From Portulaca oleracea (Eukaryota > Streptophyta > Magnoliopsida > Caryophyllales > Portulacaceae): DNA of 64,000 bases. The stretch lies in the NCBI GenBank assembly GCA_029582165.1, contig CM055876.1, positions 12,540,501-12,604,500 on the forward strand. The letters are read 5' to 3'. Within the stretch, counting starts at the first letter, position 1; the number at the start of each line of letters is the position of its first letter. A model generated the notes under the pieces. It did not search any database. It was not told the origin of the DNA and saw only the letters and a program-made list of their open reading frames with translations. The position numbers and the translations under genes were made by a program. Shown here piece after piece: positions 31,760 through 42,884 of this stretch.

Positions 31760-32010
31760 CATGGCTTTTTTCCTGGCTGTGAATTCCTCTTCTTCAGCTT
31801 TCCTTTTCTGCGCTGCTTCTCCTGGCGGCGGAACTACCACCACCGGCCCTCTAGTGGGCGCCACTTGATTTTGTTGGCCTTGTCGCCAGTTACTAGTGTT
31901 ATGACTTTCCAAGGAAATACCAACGGGATATAACGGTGCCCCCCTTGTAGCCTCGTAGTGTAGAAAGGCTCGATGGGTGGAAAGCCAATGTGTTGCGAAG
32001 AACACCTCTA
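31757..32010 (-). pseudogene. LINE ORF1, upstream fragment at the 5' truncation
   Basis: Reads YPVGISLESHNTSNWRQGQQ and EAAQKRKAEEEEFTARKKAM, then a stop at 31757. The N-terminal DUF4283 and CCHC parts expected in plant ORF1 are absent because the element begins here, next to the target duplication. Confidence 0.65.
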
Positions 32011-32026
32011 ATCAACTTTCTTGTTT

Positions 32027-32355
32027 GTTTTATGATAATTGAAATTAGGAATATGATTGAGAATAAACACACATTGACTAAAATATCCTTTTATTAATTT
32101 ATGAATGTTTTAATAAATTAAAAGGGATGGAAGGCCGTAAGTGACACACATTTACTTCTACAAATCAATTACCTTATGAAAAAATTAAAAAAATTTAAGT
32201 TCATAAAGATTTTAATAAAAATTAATTAAGCATTAAATATGAATTAAAAATTAAAAACAAATATATAAACGTTCAAAGTATGAATGATTCAATAAATCAA
32301 CATGATAGACCAATTGTTAACGGCTGGCGTAGGATTCAATAACTCAACTTGCGGC

Positions 32356-32363
<8 letters not shown>
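32027..32363. other. AT-rich flank without genes
   Basis: Right part of the MITE-like repeat that the LINEs interrupt, then AT-rich DNA. Nothing coding was found. Confidence 0.4.

Positions 32364-32433
<70 letters not shown>
32364..32433. repeat. (TA)n microsatellite
   Basis: About 70 bp of alternating TA directly left of a foldback MITE. Another 20 bp of TA lies at 32646-32665 on its right side. Confidence 0.95.
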
Positions 32434-32435
<2 letters not shown>

Positions 32436-32645
32436 AATAGATCACATGAACATGAGTCTTATGTCAGCATGTGAGCATCAAAGCATTTCTGACGGACATC
32501 AAGTATTATTTTCCTGGACATTAGATATCCAACTTGATGTCCACCATTCATATTTGATGTCCATGACAATAATACTTGATGTCCGCTAGAAATCCTTTGA
32601 TGCTCACATGCTCATATAAGGTCCATGCTCATGTGTTCTATTTCC
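32434..32645. mobile_element. 212 bp foldback MITE in a (TA)n tract
   Basis: Ends GGAATAGATCACATGAACAT and the complement of GGAAATAGAACACATGAGC are inverted repeats, and most of the interior is palindromic (GCATGTGAGCATCAAAG and its complement; GGACATCAAGT and ACTTGATGTCC). TA repeats flank both sides. The terminus and the GATGTCC words match the large element beginning at 58277, so this looks like a non-autonomous relative. Confidence 0.8.
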
Positions 32646-32665
32646 TATATATATATATATATATC

Positions 32666-32906
32666 TTACAATAATAGTTGCAAAATCAGGTTGACTGTGC
32701 TAAGAGTGAATTTGGGGCATTTGACTAATTACAACCGTTGGATGATCTTTATACAATCACAGCCTTTCAAAATTAACGTAAAAGGGCCATGAAACCATCC
32801 AAAAATAACTGCTATTATCGTGTATTACGTCTTCCACTTTCAATATCTTTCTCTCTCTCATTTCATCTCTGTTATAACTGTCATGGAGAATTTCCTATTC
32901 CATGAT

Positions 32907-32958
<52 letters not shown>

Positions 32959-33169
32959 TCGATCTCCAATTGGAACACTCAACTCAGCAATGGCGGATGC
33001 AATTCCCCATCAGCAAAGCATATATCCATTAAACACTGTTTGTAATATAATCCGATTTCAATCACTCATCTTCCTCCCTCTGTTAGACTATTTCAAACAT
33101 TGGAATTTTTGATAACACAAACTGTATTCAATACTGAATACTAATTGTATTCAATTTTCAATTTCAAAA
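32666..33169. other. Intergenic DNA with a (CT)n tract
   Basis: Unassigned DNA. A (CT)n microsatellite runs at about 32911-32955. No coding sequence could be supported. Confidence 0.6.
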
Positions 33170-33174
33170 CTAGG

Positions 33175-33811
33175 TGTAGAAGACAAAAAAAAATTATCAG
33201 CCAATTAAGACTCGCCACATGGAATTAAAATCATTTTAATTCGGCCAATTATAACCCGCCATGTGTCAAAATTAATTATGGTGGATCATTTAATAATAAA
33301 TTAGATGATATTATATTTTGGTCAATTAAATTATGCCACGTGTCATGGATGACACATAAATATTTATTTTTTTTAAGAAATTAAATGGGCCCAAAGTCTA
33401 GCGCGTGTTCTCTATAAATAGAGACCATCCTCCTTCATTTCAAGGGGTTCAGAAAAACATTCAAATGAAACTCAAAAATCTCTCATACTCTCTCTCTCTC
33501 TCGAAGACAAGAAGCACAACAAAATTTAAGCTCGTGTCGTTCATTCGTGGGAGATCAAACCGCTTATCTTGACTGGGATCAAGTCTCAACGACCCTCATT
33601 CAAGACCAAATTCATCCAAGTTGATATTCATCCAAGATTACATTCATCCAAAGTCATATTCATTCAAGTTCATTCAAGGAGATCGAATCGGAGGAGTTAC
33701 ACTTACATTTTGTAATAAATACATAGAGATTGTACCCAAAATCCTTTGAAATTAATATAATTATATTTGTTCACTAATTTCTTGTGTTTAATTATTTTAG
33801 ACCTGGAAATT
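33175..33811 (+). repeat. Tandem LTR 1
   Basis: Starts TGTAGAAGAC and ends near GGAAATT where LTR 2 begins, so the last bases of a complete LTR (GTGTTTACA) are missing. TATA-like CTATAAATAGAG near 33412. More diverged than the others (for example CTAGCGCG instead of CTAGCCCG). Confidence 0.92.
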
Positions 33812-34446
33812 TGTAGAAGACAAAAAATTATCAGCCAATCAAGACTCACCATATGGAATTAAAATACTTTTAATGCAACCAATTATAATCCGCCATGTGT
33901 CAAAATTAATTATGGTGGATCATTTAATTATAAATTAGATGATATTATATTTGGCCAATTAAATTATGCCACCTGTCATGGATGACACATAATTATTTAT
34001 CTTTTTTTTAAGAAATTAAATGGGTTAAAGTCTAGCCCGTGTTCTCTATAAATAGAGACTATCCTCCTTCATTTCAAGGGGTTCAGAAAAACATTCAAAG
34101 GAGACTCAAAAAGCTCTCATATTCTCTCTTTCTCTCGAAGACAAGAAGCACAACAAAATTTAAGCTCGTGTCGTTCATTCGTGGGAGATCAAACCGCTTA
34201 TCTTGATCGGGATCAAGTCTCAACGACCCTCGTTCAAGACCAAATTCATCCAAGTTGATATCCATCCAAGATTACATTCATCCAAAGTCATACGCATTCA
34301 AGTTCATTCAAGGAGATCGAATCGGAGGAGTTACACTTACATTTTGTAACAAATACATAGAGATTGTACACAAAATCCTTTGAAATTAATATAATTATAT
34401 TTGTTCACTAATTTCTTGTGTTTAATTATTTTAGACCCGAAAATTT
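33812..34446 (+). repeat. Tandem LTR 2
   Basis: Same organisation as LTR 1, with TATA-like CTATAAATAGAG near 34045. It lacks the terminal GTGTTTACA and joins LTR 3 through the shared word TTTGTAGAAG. Confidence 0.92.
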
Positions 34447-35088
34447 GTAGAAGACAAAAAATTATCAGCCAATCAAGACTCGCCACATGGAATTAAAATA
34501 ATTTTAATTCGGCAAATTATAACCCGCCATGTGTCAAAATTAATTATGGTGGATCACTTAATTACAAATTAGATGATATTATGTTTTGGCCAACTAAATT
34601 ATGCCACGTGTCATAGATGACATATAAATATTTATCTTTTTTTTAGAAATTAAATGGGTCCAAACTCTAGCCCGTGTTCTCTATAAATAGAGACCATCCT
34701 CCTTCATTTCAAAGGGTTCAAAAAAACATTCAAAGGAGACTCAAAAAGCTCTCATACTCTCTCTCTCTCTCTCTCTCTCGAAGACAAGAAGCACAACAAA
34801 ATTTAAGCTCGTGTCGTTCATTCGTGGGAGATCAAACCGCTTATCTTGATCGGGATCAAATCTCCACGATCCTCGTTCAAGACCAAATTCATCCAAGTTA
34901 ATATCCATCCAAGATTACATTCATCCAAAGTCATACTCATTCAATTTCATTCAAGGAGATCGAATTGGAGGAGTTACACTTACATTTTGTAACAAATACA
35001 TAGATATTGTACCCAAAATCCTTTGAAATTAATATAATTATATTTGTTCACTAATTTCTTGTGTTTAATTACTTTAGACTCGAAAATT
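34447..35088 (+). repeat. Tandem LTR 3
   Basis: Same organisation, with CTATAAATAGAG near 34681 and an expanded (CT)n tract near 34757. It lacks the terminal GTGTTTACA. LTR 3 and LTR 4 share several variants (TCGGCAAATTATAACC), pointing to a late duplication step. Confidence 0.92.
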
Positions 35089-35739
35089 TGTAGAAGACAA
35101 AAAATTATCAGCCAATCAAGACTCGCCACATGGAATTAAAATAATTTTAATTCGGCAAATTATAACCCGCCATGTGTCAAAATTAATTATGGTGGATCAC
35201 TTAATTACAAATTAGATGATATTATGTTTTGGCCAACTAAATTATGCCACGTGTTATTGATGACACATAAATATTTATAATTTTTTTAGAAATTAAATGG
35301 GCCCAAAGTCTAGCCCGTGTTCTCTATAAATAGAGACCATCCTCCTTCATTTCAAGGGGTTCAAAAAAAACATTCAAAAGAGACTCAAAAAGCTCTCATA
35401 CTCTCTCTCGAAGACAAGAAGCACAACAAAATTTAAGCTCGTGTCGTTCATTCGTGGGAGATCAAACCGCTTATCTTGATCGGGATCAAATCTCAACGAC
35501 CCTCGTTCAAGATCAAATTCATCCAGGTTAATATCCATCCAAGATTACATTCATCCAAAGTCATACTCATTCAATACTCATTCAAGTTCATTCAAGGAGA
35601 TCGAATTGGAGGAGTTACACTTACATTTTGTAACAAATACATAGAGATTGTACACAAAATCCTTTGAAATTAATATAATTATATTTGCTCACTAATTTCT
35701 TGTGTTTAATTATTTTAGACCCGGAAATTTGTGTTTACA
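35089..35739 (+). repeat. Tandem LTR 4, complete, next to the internal region
   Basis: A full LTR from TGTAGAAGAC to GTGTTTACA. CTATAAATAGAG near 35323 is the promoter nearest to gag. An extra CATTCAATACT unit near 35572 is shared with the 3' LTR at 39840. Confidence 0.92.
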
Positions 35740-35740
35740 A

Positions 35741-35761
35741 ATTTTGGCACGCTCGGTGGGA
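35741..35761 (+). other. Putative primer binding site
   Basis: TGGCACGCTCGGTGGGAC starts about 5 nt after the LTR. The position fits a primer binding site, but I did not identify the matching tRNA with certainty. Confidence 0.5.
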
Positions 35762-35815
35762 CATCTCTACCTCTCATCTCTTTCTCCAAGAACTAACTAC
35801 TCATCATTCAAGAAG

Positions 35816-37411
35816 ATGGCGCCTAAGAACAACATCTCTCTTACTTCAAAGAAAGTTGTTCAATCTAAGTCACAAGGATCAACAACTAGTATGACATCCA
35901 GTGGAGTAATCACTAGAAGGATGGCCAAGATCGCCGCTAATGAGGCCAAGAAACAAAGATCTAGGGCCTCGTTGCAAATCTTTGACTCCAACTTACCGGG
36001 GGAAAACCAAACTTCTTCGACTCAAGCCGTTGACCCGAAGAAGATAGTCGCTCAATGGATGTATGAAATCCGCCATCAACCATTGAGTGAAGATGATGAA
36101 GACTATGAAGATGGCGAGGAAATGCCAAAATCACCAAGGGATTCGCTCTCCTTCGATTCTGATACCGACTCAATCGACACCGTTATTATGCCCGTCATGG
36201 TCACAGATGCTATTAACTATGAAGAAGAATTCAAGACTATGAAGGCCACACTAGCAAGACTTGAGAAAGAAAGCGAGGAAAAGACTGAGCATATTAAGCA
36301 ACAAGATGAGCAGATCAAGAAATTGACAAAGAAGTTAAAAAAGTGACCCGCTCGCAAATTTGACGAAAGTTCGGGAGATGAAGATGCTGACAAAGGACCC
36401 AATCACGAAGACTCTGACGAAGAAGAGAAATATGAAGAAGGTTCCGGCTCGGGCTCATTATCTGTGGAGCAGTTCCAAAAACTAGTAGCTGATGCGATAA
36501 AAACTCAGATCGAGGGAGGCTCTCGTAAAACTCAATTGTACATGAAGCCTTACACAAAGAGGATTGATGCACTTCGCATGCCTTACGACTATCAACCGCC
36601 GAAATTCACTCAATTCGATGGTAAAGGGAATCCTAAGCAGCATATAACTCATTTCATCGAGACTTGCAATAATGTTAGGACTGAAGGAGATCAACTAGTG
36701 AAGCAGTTCGTTAGAACCCTTAAAGGAATCGTCTTTGATTGGTATACGGACTTGGAGTCGGAGTCCATCGACAATTGGGGAAAAATGGAGCAAGAGTTCC
36801 TTAATCGATTTTACAGCACTCAACGCACCGTTAGTATGACGGAGTTGACAAACACGAAGCAGTGGTATCGGGAGCCAGTCTTGGACTATATCAATCGTTG
36901 GAGGTCACTCAGCCTTGAGTATAAAGATCGATTGTCCGAAGCCTCCGCCGTCGAGATGTGTATACAAGGCATGGAATGGGATCTGCTTTATGTTTTGCAC
37001 ATGAGTAAGCCAACAACTTTTCAAGAATTGGCAACGCGGGCACATGACATGGAGCTTACAATTTTCAAACATGATGCGAGAAGACCAAGTATCAAGGAGA
37101 AGCAAACTTCACTTGGGGGCATGTCAAAAGGAATTCCTTCATCCATGATTTTTGGAGAGAAAGAATATCCTTTCTCCGATGGTGATACACCTGAAATACT
37201 TGATAAACTTCTTGAAAAAGGAATTATTAAACTTCCAGAGTCGAAACATCCAAGTGAAGTTGGAAGAATCAATGACCCTAAATACTACAAGTACCATAAG
37301 ATCATTAGCCATCCGTTGGAGAAGTGTCAAACTTTTAAGGAGCTTGTCATGAGGCTTAAAAATGAAGGCAAGATCGTATTCGATGAAGATGAAAGCGATG
37401 AATCTAATTGA
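35816..37411 (+). pseudogene. gag with one in-frame stop
   Basis: One frame of 532 codons interrupted only by TGA at 36344-36346 (codon 177; the context TGA-CCC-GCT-CGC suggests a C-to-T change in CGA). Residues 1-176 are basic, then acidic (EDDEDYEDGEE), then coiled coil (about 145-175). Residues about 245-430 form a Retrotrans_gag domain: FDGKGNPKQHITHFIETC, FDWYTDLE, MEQEFLNRFYSTQR, LDYINRWRSLSLEYKDR and ATRAHDMELTI. It would encode the capsid that packages element RNA. No CCHC zinc knuckle and no pol follow. The ATG at 35816 is chosen because it starts MAPKNNISLTSKK with the basic region intact. Confidence 0.9.
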
Positions 37412-37419
37412 AGTTATTG

Positions 37420-38095
37420 CAAGTTGTCAAGTCAAGTTAAAAAAAGACTCACAAGTCATCCAAATCAAGACTTCAAAGTCATCCAAATCAAGACTTACAA
37501 GTCAAAAATTCAAGACTTTCAAGTCATCCAAATCAAGACCCACAAGTCAAAATTCAAGACTTCCAAGTCATCCAAAAAAAAAAGAAATAAACCTCACAAA
37601 TCCAAAATCAAAACTTTCAAGTCATCAAAATTGAAAAACTCTCAAGTTGAAGTTCAAGACTTTCAAATCATTCAAATCAAGACTTACAAGTCCAAATTCA
37701 AAATTTTCAAATCAACGGCTCTCAAGTCATCAAGTTAAAGACTCCCAAGTCGAAATCCAAGACTTTCAAGTCATCAAAATTGAAGACTCTCAAGTCAAAG
37801 ACTCCCAAGTCATTAAGAAAAAGACTCTCAAGTCACCAAAATTAAAGACTTCCAAGTCAAAACCAAGACTCCTAAGTCATCAACACCAAAGACTCACCAA
37901 TCCAAATTCAGGACTTTCAAGTCAAAGACCCACAAGTCAGCAAAATTAAAGACTTTCAAGTCAAAACTAAAGACTTTCAAATCAAAGGTTCTCAAGTCAT
38001 CCAAGTTAAATACTCCGAAGTCAAAATTCAAGATTTTTAAGTTTGAGACTCCCAAGTCAACAAAGTCCAAAATTCAAGTCATTAAAGAATGTTGA
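37420..38095 (+). repeat. Degenerate CAAGTCA / AAGACT repeat tract
   Basis: About 670 bp of imperfect tandem copies of short units such as CAAGTCATCCAAATCAAGAC and TTTCAAGTCAAAGACTC, starting right after the gag stop. Open frames inside it are lysine/serine-rich by composition and are unlikely to be translated. Confidence 0.9.
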
Positions 38096-38159
38096 ATTCC
38101 CAAGGTCGAGGCGTTTGCGGCATCAAAGATCAAGAGAATCAAGTGTTCAAAGGCGTGAT

Positions 38160-38350
38160 GCAGATTCATGTAGATAAGTTGTCTTCCGATTATCAGTGAT
38201 ATAATTCAAGACAGGACGAATTGATGTCCCCAACTGAGGAGGACAATCAAAGGTCACCGCTTGTCTTCTGGTTGCCAAGATATGCTCAAGACGGGCTGAA
38301 TTGATGTCTCCAACAGAGGAGGACAATCAAAGGTCACCACTTGTCTAGAT
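38160..38350 (+). repeat. Two tandem copies of a unit of about 95 bp
   Basis: GAGGAGGACAATCAAAGGTC occurs near 38235 and 38308, with matching sequence before each (GGACGAATTGATGTC, GGGCTGAATTGATGTC). Part of the untranslated 3' internal region of the gag-only element. Confidence 0.8.
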
Positions 38351-39354
38351 GCATTTATTAAAGGTTACCCAACCTGCACACAAAAAAAAAAGACAAACAA
38401 AAATAATAATATAAGTAAAAGGGATCGAGGGGCATAATCATGAGGGGGCAATTCCATGAGTTTTACGCAGGAATCATCCATGTGTAATCAAGACTTTTCA
38501 AATCAAAAGCTTGAAACTTGGAGTTCAGGACAGGCATCTTCGCCTACAGACTCTACATTCCGAGACCGAGCCTCCATCATATCCCACGGCAACATAGCGA
38601 GGCACGCCGGGAACACGGTGACTTCAACCTGGCACAAGTGAGTGGCATTATTGCTACTGACGAGAAACAGCACGAGACCGCCTATACAAAGACCGTTGAG
38701 AAGCTCTTCGAGATAGACTCCGACTGGACCATCTTGGCTCTGGCTAACATGGTGAGGATGAAGGTACTGATGCCAGCTCCTTGATGTATGACGGGAAAAG
38801 GACAACCTTTTGAGCACTATGCTTCCGTTCAACATCACATTGAGGTTTACATGGTCAGAGGCTATGCTGATATTCTCAAGCCTATGTGACTATTAATATA
38901 TACCAAACATTGCATCGAAAGAAACAACTGGTAGGAAATCTTCATAAATATTTTCTGGATATATTTATTTCCCACTTTGGACACTTGAAGGCTTGTGATT
39001 ATGGAAAAAAAAAATCATATTAATATATTACAAGTTGGTAATTATCCCATTGCTAAAATGGATACAATTTCAGCAACACAGACCCACGATGATCATGTAG
39101 AAGATTTTTTTTTATTTTTGAAAAAAAAAATCTTTCTATGTGTATAACTGTGTTTAAATTACATTCAATCTTATCACATTCAAATTTTATGTGATTTGAT
39201 AAAATGGTTTGGAAGAATCTTCACTCCCCAATCAAGTCAAAATCGGGGTGGCACATACAAAGCCAAAGCGCACATGTATCATGTTCAAATTTCGAGACCC
39301 GACCGCGACAAGTACTACCAAGTCGTCAACGCGGCCAGCTCTCGAGGGGCCATT
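38351..39354 (+). mobile_element. Remaining 3' internal region of the gag-only element
   Basis: About 1 kb between the repeat tracts and the 3' LTR. It has GAGGGGCATAATCATGAGG and GAGGGGGCAATTCC words. A small frame at 38518-38784 has no recognisable domain. Ends in GAGGGGCCATT, the likely polypurine tract. Confidence 0.6.
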
Positions 39355-40011
39355 TGTAGAAGACAAAAAATTATCAGCCAATCAAGACTCGCCACATGGA
39401 ATTAAAATAATTTTATTCGGCCAATTATAACTCGCCATGTGTCAAAATTAATTATGGTGGATCATTTACTTATAAATTAGATGATATTATATTTTGGCCA
39501 TTAAATTATGCCACGTGTCATGGATGACACATAAATATTTATCTTTTTTTTAAGAAATTAAATGGGCCCAAAGTCTAGCCCGTGTTCTCTATAAATAGGG
39601 ACCATCCTCCTTCATTTCAAGGAGTTCAGAAAAACATTCAAAGGAGACTCAAAAAGCTCTTATACTCTCTCTCTTTCTCTCGAAGACAAGAAGCACAACA
39701 AAATTTAAACTCGTGTCGTTCATTCGTGGGAGATCAAACCGCTTATCTAGATCGGAATCAAGTCTCAACGATCCTCGTTCAAGACCAAATTCATCCAAGT
39801 TGATATCCATCCAAGATTACATTCATCCAAAGTCATACTCATTCAATACTCATTCAAGTTCATTCAAGGAGATCGAATCGGAGGAGTTACACTTACATTT
39901 TGTAACAAATACATAGAGATTGTACCCAAAATCCTTTGAAATTAATATAATTATATTTGTTCACTAATTTCTTGTATTTAATTATTTTAGACCCGGAAAT
40001 TTGTGTTTACA
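39355..40011 (+). repeat. 3' LTR of the gag-only element
   Basis: 657 bp, TGTAGAAGAC to GTGTTTACA, with the TATA-like word near 39589 (CTATAAATAGGG here). Followed by the CTAGG target duplication. Confidence 0.93.
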
Positions 40012-40016
40012 CTAGG

Positions 40017-42365
40017 TTGAATTATTTTCAAAAATGTACACGCTTCCTACATAGAATCGAGTACTAAGCACCCAAGTATGACTCTTCCTTGAGTGTAAAG
40101 TTTTACTGCATTAAACTGATCATAAGCCCATAACAATCTGTGAGAAAATTTAGCATCCTGATCTTGTGGGAAGAAAGGTTTTCATATATGTTCTAAATCT
40201 TTAACAGTCAGGTTTAGTGTGCGAAATTGCCGATGTGATCAGCATTATTTGTATGTTTACTGTAATCATACCACATATAATAGGATGGGAGTTGCTTAAT
40301 TAGGGTACAAATACTTACATATGTGGTGGTACTAGGGATGGATTTTCATTTAAATATATTTGGGTAAATGGAGAATGCATCAGAGATTCACAGATAATAC
40401 CTACTACTATTGTAGTTCTAAATACACTGTGAGAGTCATAATATGATTGAGTACTAAGGAGATTTTTGTTTGTCATAATTGCTTCCTTTAATAGTTATCA
40501 AAGTACAATAATACTTTTTTTACAATACTTATTAAATGTCTAGAATGTTGATTGGGTGTGTGGACTTGAATTGGCATTAATTCATGTGTAAAATGTAGGA
40601 TGTTTGCAATTGAATTTGACAGTGCACGTTATGTATAAGCAAAGAGTAAGAGAGGAGTTGATTAAGGAGACCTAGGAGAGGATTTTATGTATGCCCTATT
40701 CCTTTGGATACTTTCTCAATCCTTTTTTGTTACAAGTAATTAGATAGAATCTTAATGTCCTACATATGTATGAGTGTATGGGTTCATTGGGTTGAGAATA
40801 TTATTTATCAATTCAAGCCATAAGGTTGAATGTTGATATGTTTTCTCAGTATTTTTTTTAATATATTATAGTAGGTTTTTGTGTTCCGTATACCTTTATC
40901 TATCATAGTTATTTTATAATTTGTGTAATATATTGTTGTTTTAGATTTTTAATTAGGACTATTATTCAGGCTTCAAAACAAATTTGTACTTATATATTTT
41001 TTACTCTCGATAATTTTTGGAGTACAAGAGAGGATTAAGCTCCGAAAAGATATAACTATATTCTAATTTTCCGGAGCCATTGAGATTCAGTACAATATAC
41101 AACAAATATTATTTTGTTTCCTTAAGAACATCAATATAACTCTTTTTTATTAGCTATTTTCTACTTGACCTTAAATTTGTTTATTATCTTTTCTACAAAT
41201 TAACCAAACACTTAACACAAAAAAAAATTTCAATCTTATATAGTTAAACGGTGATAAGATTTGTTACCTGAAGTGGGATGTAAATACTCTAATTTGTGAA
41301 AGAATAAATTTTATCAACACACATCGATCATGATTAAAGAAATTGAGCTGATTAAACTAAGGAAATACACGTGTTGCTTTAAGTCTAAAGTTTTCCCATC
41401 TATCATACTAGTATGAGCCTATTTGTAATAGAAAGCAATTAATATTGCACCAACACATCAATTGATGAATTTTTGTCATATGTCCAAGCACTTACAAAAG
41501 TCCCTACATTTTGTCACTAAACCTCTGTCTGAAAATCAATATGAACCTTAAATGAATTAACTACATCAGTTAAGTGAAAAGAAGAATGTGTTATATAGAG
41601 ACATCAAAATGATCATTAATTTATAGTTAAGCCCTTCATTTGTAACAATAATGTATTCTCCTTCAATAGGTTAGTATCTAATCAATTCAATGCAAAAAAA
41701 AAAAAAAGGTTATTCTAATAGCATGCAATACATATCTCCACTCTCTATACAAGCTTCATCTTTACATAAATACTAAGAAATCATAAGGTGTTTGTCGATC
41801 CCTTTTTACAATTTATAGTTCATGTTTGATTTTTAATTATGTGTTTTTTTTAAAAAAAAAATCTCCAACAATAATGGTTTCTACCGGATACCCGTCCTCA
41901 ATAGTTTAAATCGCTTTGACATGATCACATATGAGTTATACCCTTTTTCAAGTAGTTGTACTTTGCTAATTGGAAAGTTTGTTCTAACATTTTTTTTCAA
42001 CAATTCTCGAACCCGTTTTATGTATTCATATTATTTATATTGTAAACGTGTTTTCACTGGCTTGGGTGTTTGTTGTTATTGTTGTATATTTTCGATTTGC
42101 GATTGTTATTGTAGAATCTCATAATTTTTTGTTCTCCACTTTTGATTGCTCGAATTTGTTTATAAAGTTGGAATCTCAAAATATTGAATGCTTATAGGAA
42201 ATTACTAGCAAATTTCAATAAATGATTGTACAAATCATTAATCCAATTGCTTATTGTCAAGATGGACTTGACAATTTCAAGTATTTTGTTATTTTTTCAT
42301 TAAAAATGTATATTTAAAAACTTTTTGGGAGTTCCTTCCCCTGTTTTGGTTTGAATGATATAACC
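40017..42365. other. Intergenic DNA, no gene recognised
   Basis: About 2.3 kb of AT-rich DNA with no long reading frame, splice-linked frames or clear repeat boundaries. Short A/T runs only. It may be old decayed repeat DNA. Confidence 0.6.
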
Positions 42366-42377
42366 TTTTCCACGTAC

Positions 42378-42457
<80 letters not shown>

Positions 42458-42487
42458 CATACATATATATATATATATCTATATATC

Positions 42488-42518
<31 letters not shown>

Positions 42519-42519
42519 C

Positions 42520-42594
<75 letters not shown>
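42378..42594. repeat. Compound (TA)n/(GT)n/(CA)n microsatellite
   Basis: TA runs enclose a GT block (42397-42412) and a CA block (about 42524-42552), giving near mirror symmetry. Long Tyr/Ile or Cys/Val peptides predicted here are artefacts of the dinucleotide repeat. It directly precedes the 5' end of the plus-strand LINE. Confidence 0.95.
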
Positions 42595-42596
<2 letters not shown>

Positions 42597-42620
42597 AATG
42601 GGCTGAAAAGAAAATTCTCT

Positions 42621-42884
42621 CTGTGAGGGCGATTTCATGGGGTGAAAGGGGAAGAAGAAGGCGTCGAAGGCAAAATCTAGGCAATCTGATTCATGCGATA
42701 ACTCTAATGTTGTTGTTTCGAATTCCCCAATTCAAGAGGGTTCAATTGATACTCTGTGAGGGCGATTTCATGGGGAGAAAGGGGAAGAAGAAAGCGTCGA
42801 AGGCAAAATCTAGGCAATCTGATTCATGCGATAACTCTAATGTTGTTGTTTCGGATTCCCCAGTTCAAGAGGGTTCAATTGATA
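42621..42884 (+). repeat. 132 bp tandem duplication at the LINE 5' end
   Basis: Two copies start CTGTGAGGGC at 42621 and 42753 and differ at a few positions. In copy 1 the start codon is followed by GGG-TGA (immediate stop); in copy 2 it reads GGG-AGA and opens ORF1. Confidence 0.92.

Larger units (their letters stand above)
26349..32010 (-). mobile_element. Large minus-strand L1-type LINE, 16 bp target duplication
   Basis: ATCAACTTTCTTGTTT is present at 26333-26348 and 32011-32026 as a perfect target duplication. The 3' end is an A-rich tail on the minus strand at about 26345-26355. From 5' (right) to 3' (left): end of ORF1, endonuclease, reverse transcriptase, zf-RVT, RNase H. It starts inside ORF1, so it is 5'-truncated by a few hundred bases. 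Several stops and frameshifts make it inactive. Confidence 0.95.
33175..40011 (+). mobile_element. gag-only LTR retrotransposon with four tandem 5' LTRs
   Basis: The unit is 6.8 kb, bounded by a perfect 5 bp target duplication CTAGG (33170-33174, 40012-40016). Order: four tandem LTRs (33175-35739), primer-site-like sequence, gag, long non-coding part, polypurine-like GAGGGGCCATT, single 3' LTR (39355-40011). There is no protease, reverse transcriptase, RNase H or integrase. The gag is of Ty3/gypsy type, so this resembles the TR-GAG class of non-autonomous plant elements. Confidence 0.9.

Noticed and set aside
33175..35739. Satellite DNA array
   Set aside because: The roughly 640 bp units are LTRs: they carry TATA boxes, the last is followed by gag, a fifth copy lies at the 3' end, and a target duplication brackets the whole.
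37362..37949. Lysine/serine-rich protein after gag
   Set aside because: All three frames are open because the DNA is a short tandem repeat; not coding.
38503..38838. Possible envelope-like or accessory ORF in the gag-only element
   Set aside because: No signal peptide, membrane segment or recognisable domain; overlapping frames on both strands are equally open.
42351..42640. Long reading frames of Tyr/Ile, Cys/Val and Thr/His repeats
   Set aside because: They are translations of the compound dinucleotide microsatellite and have no protein-like composition.
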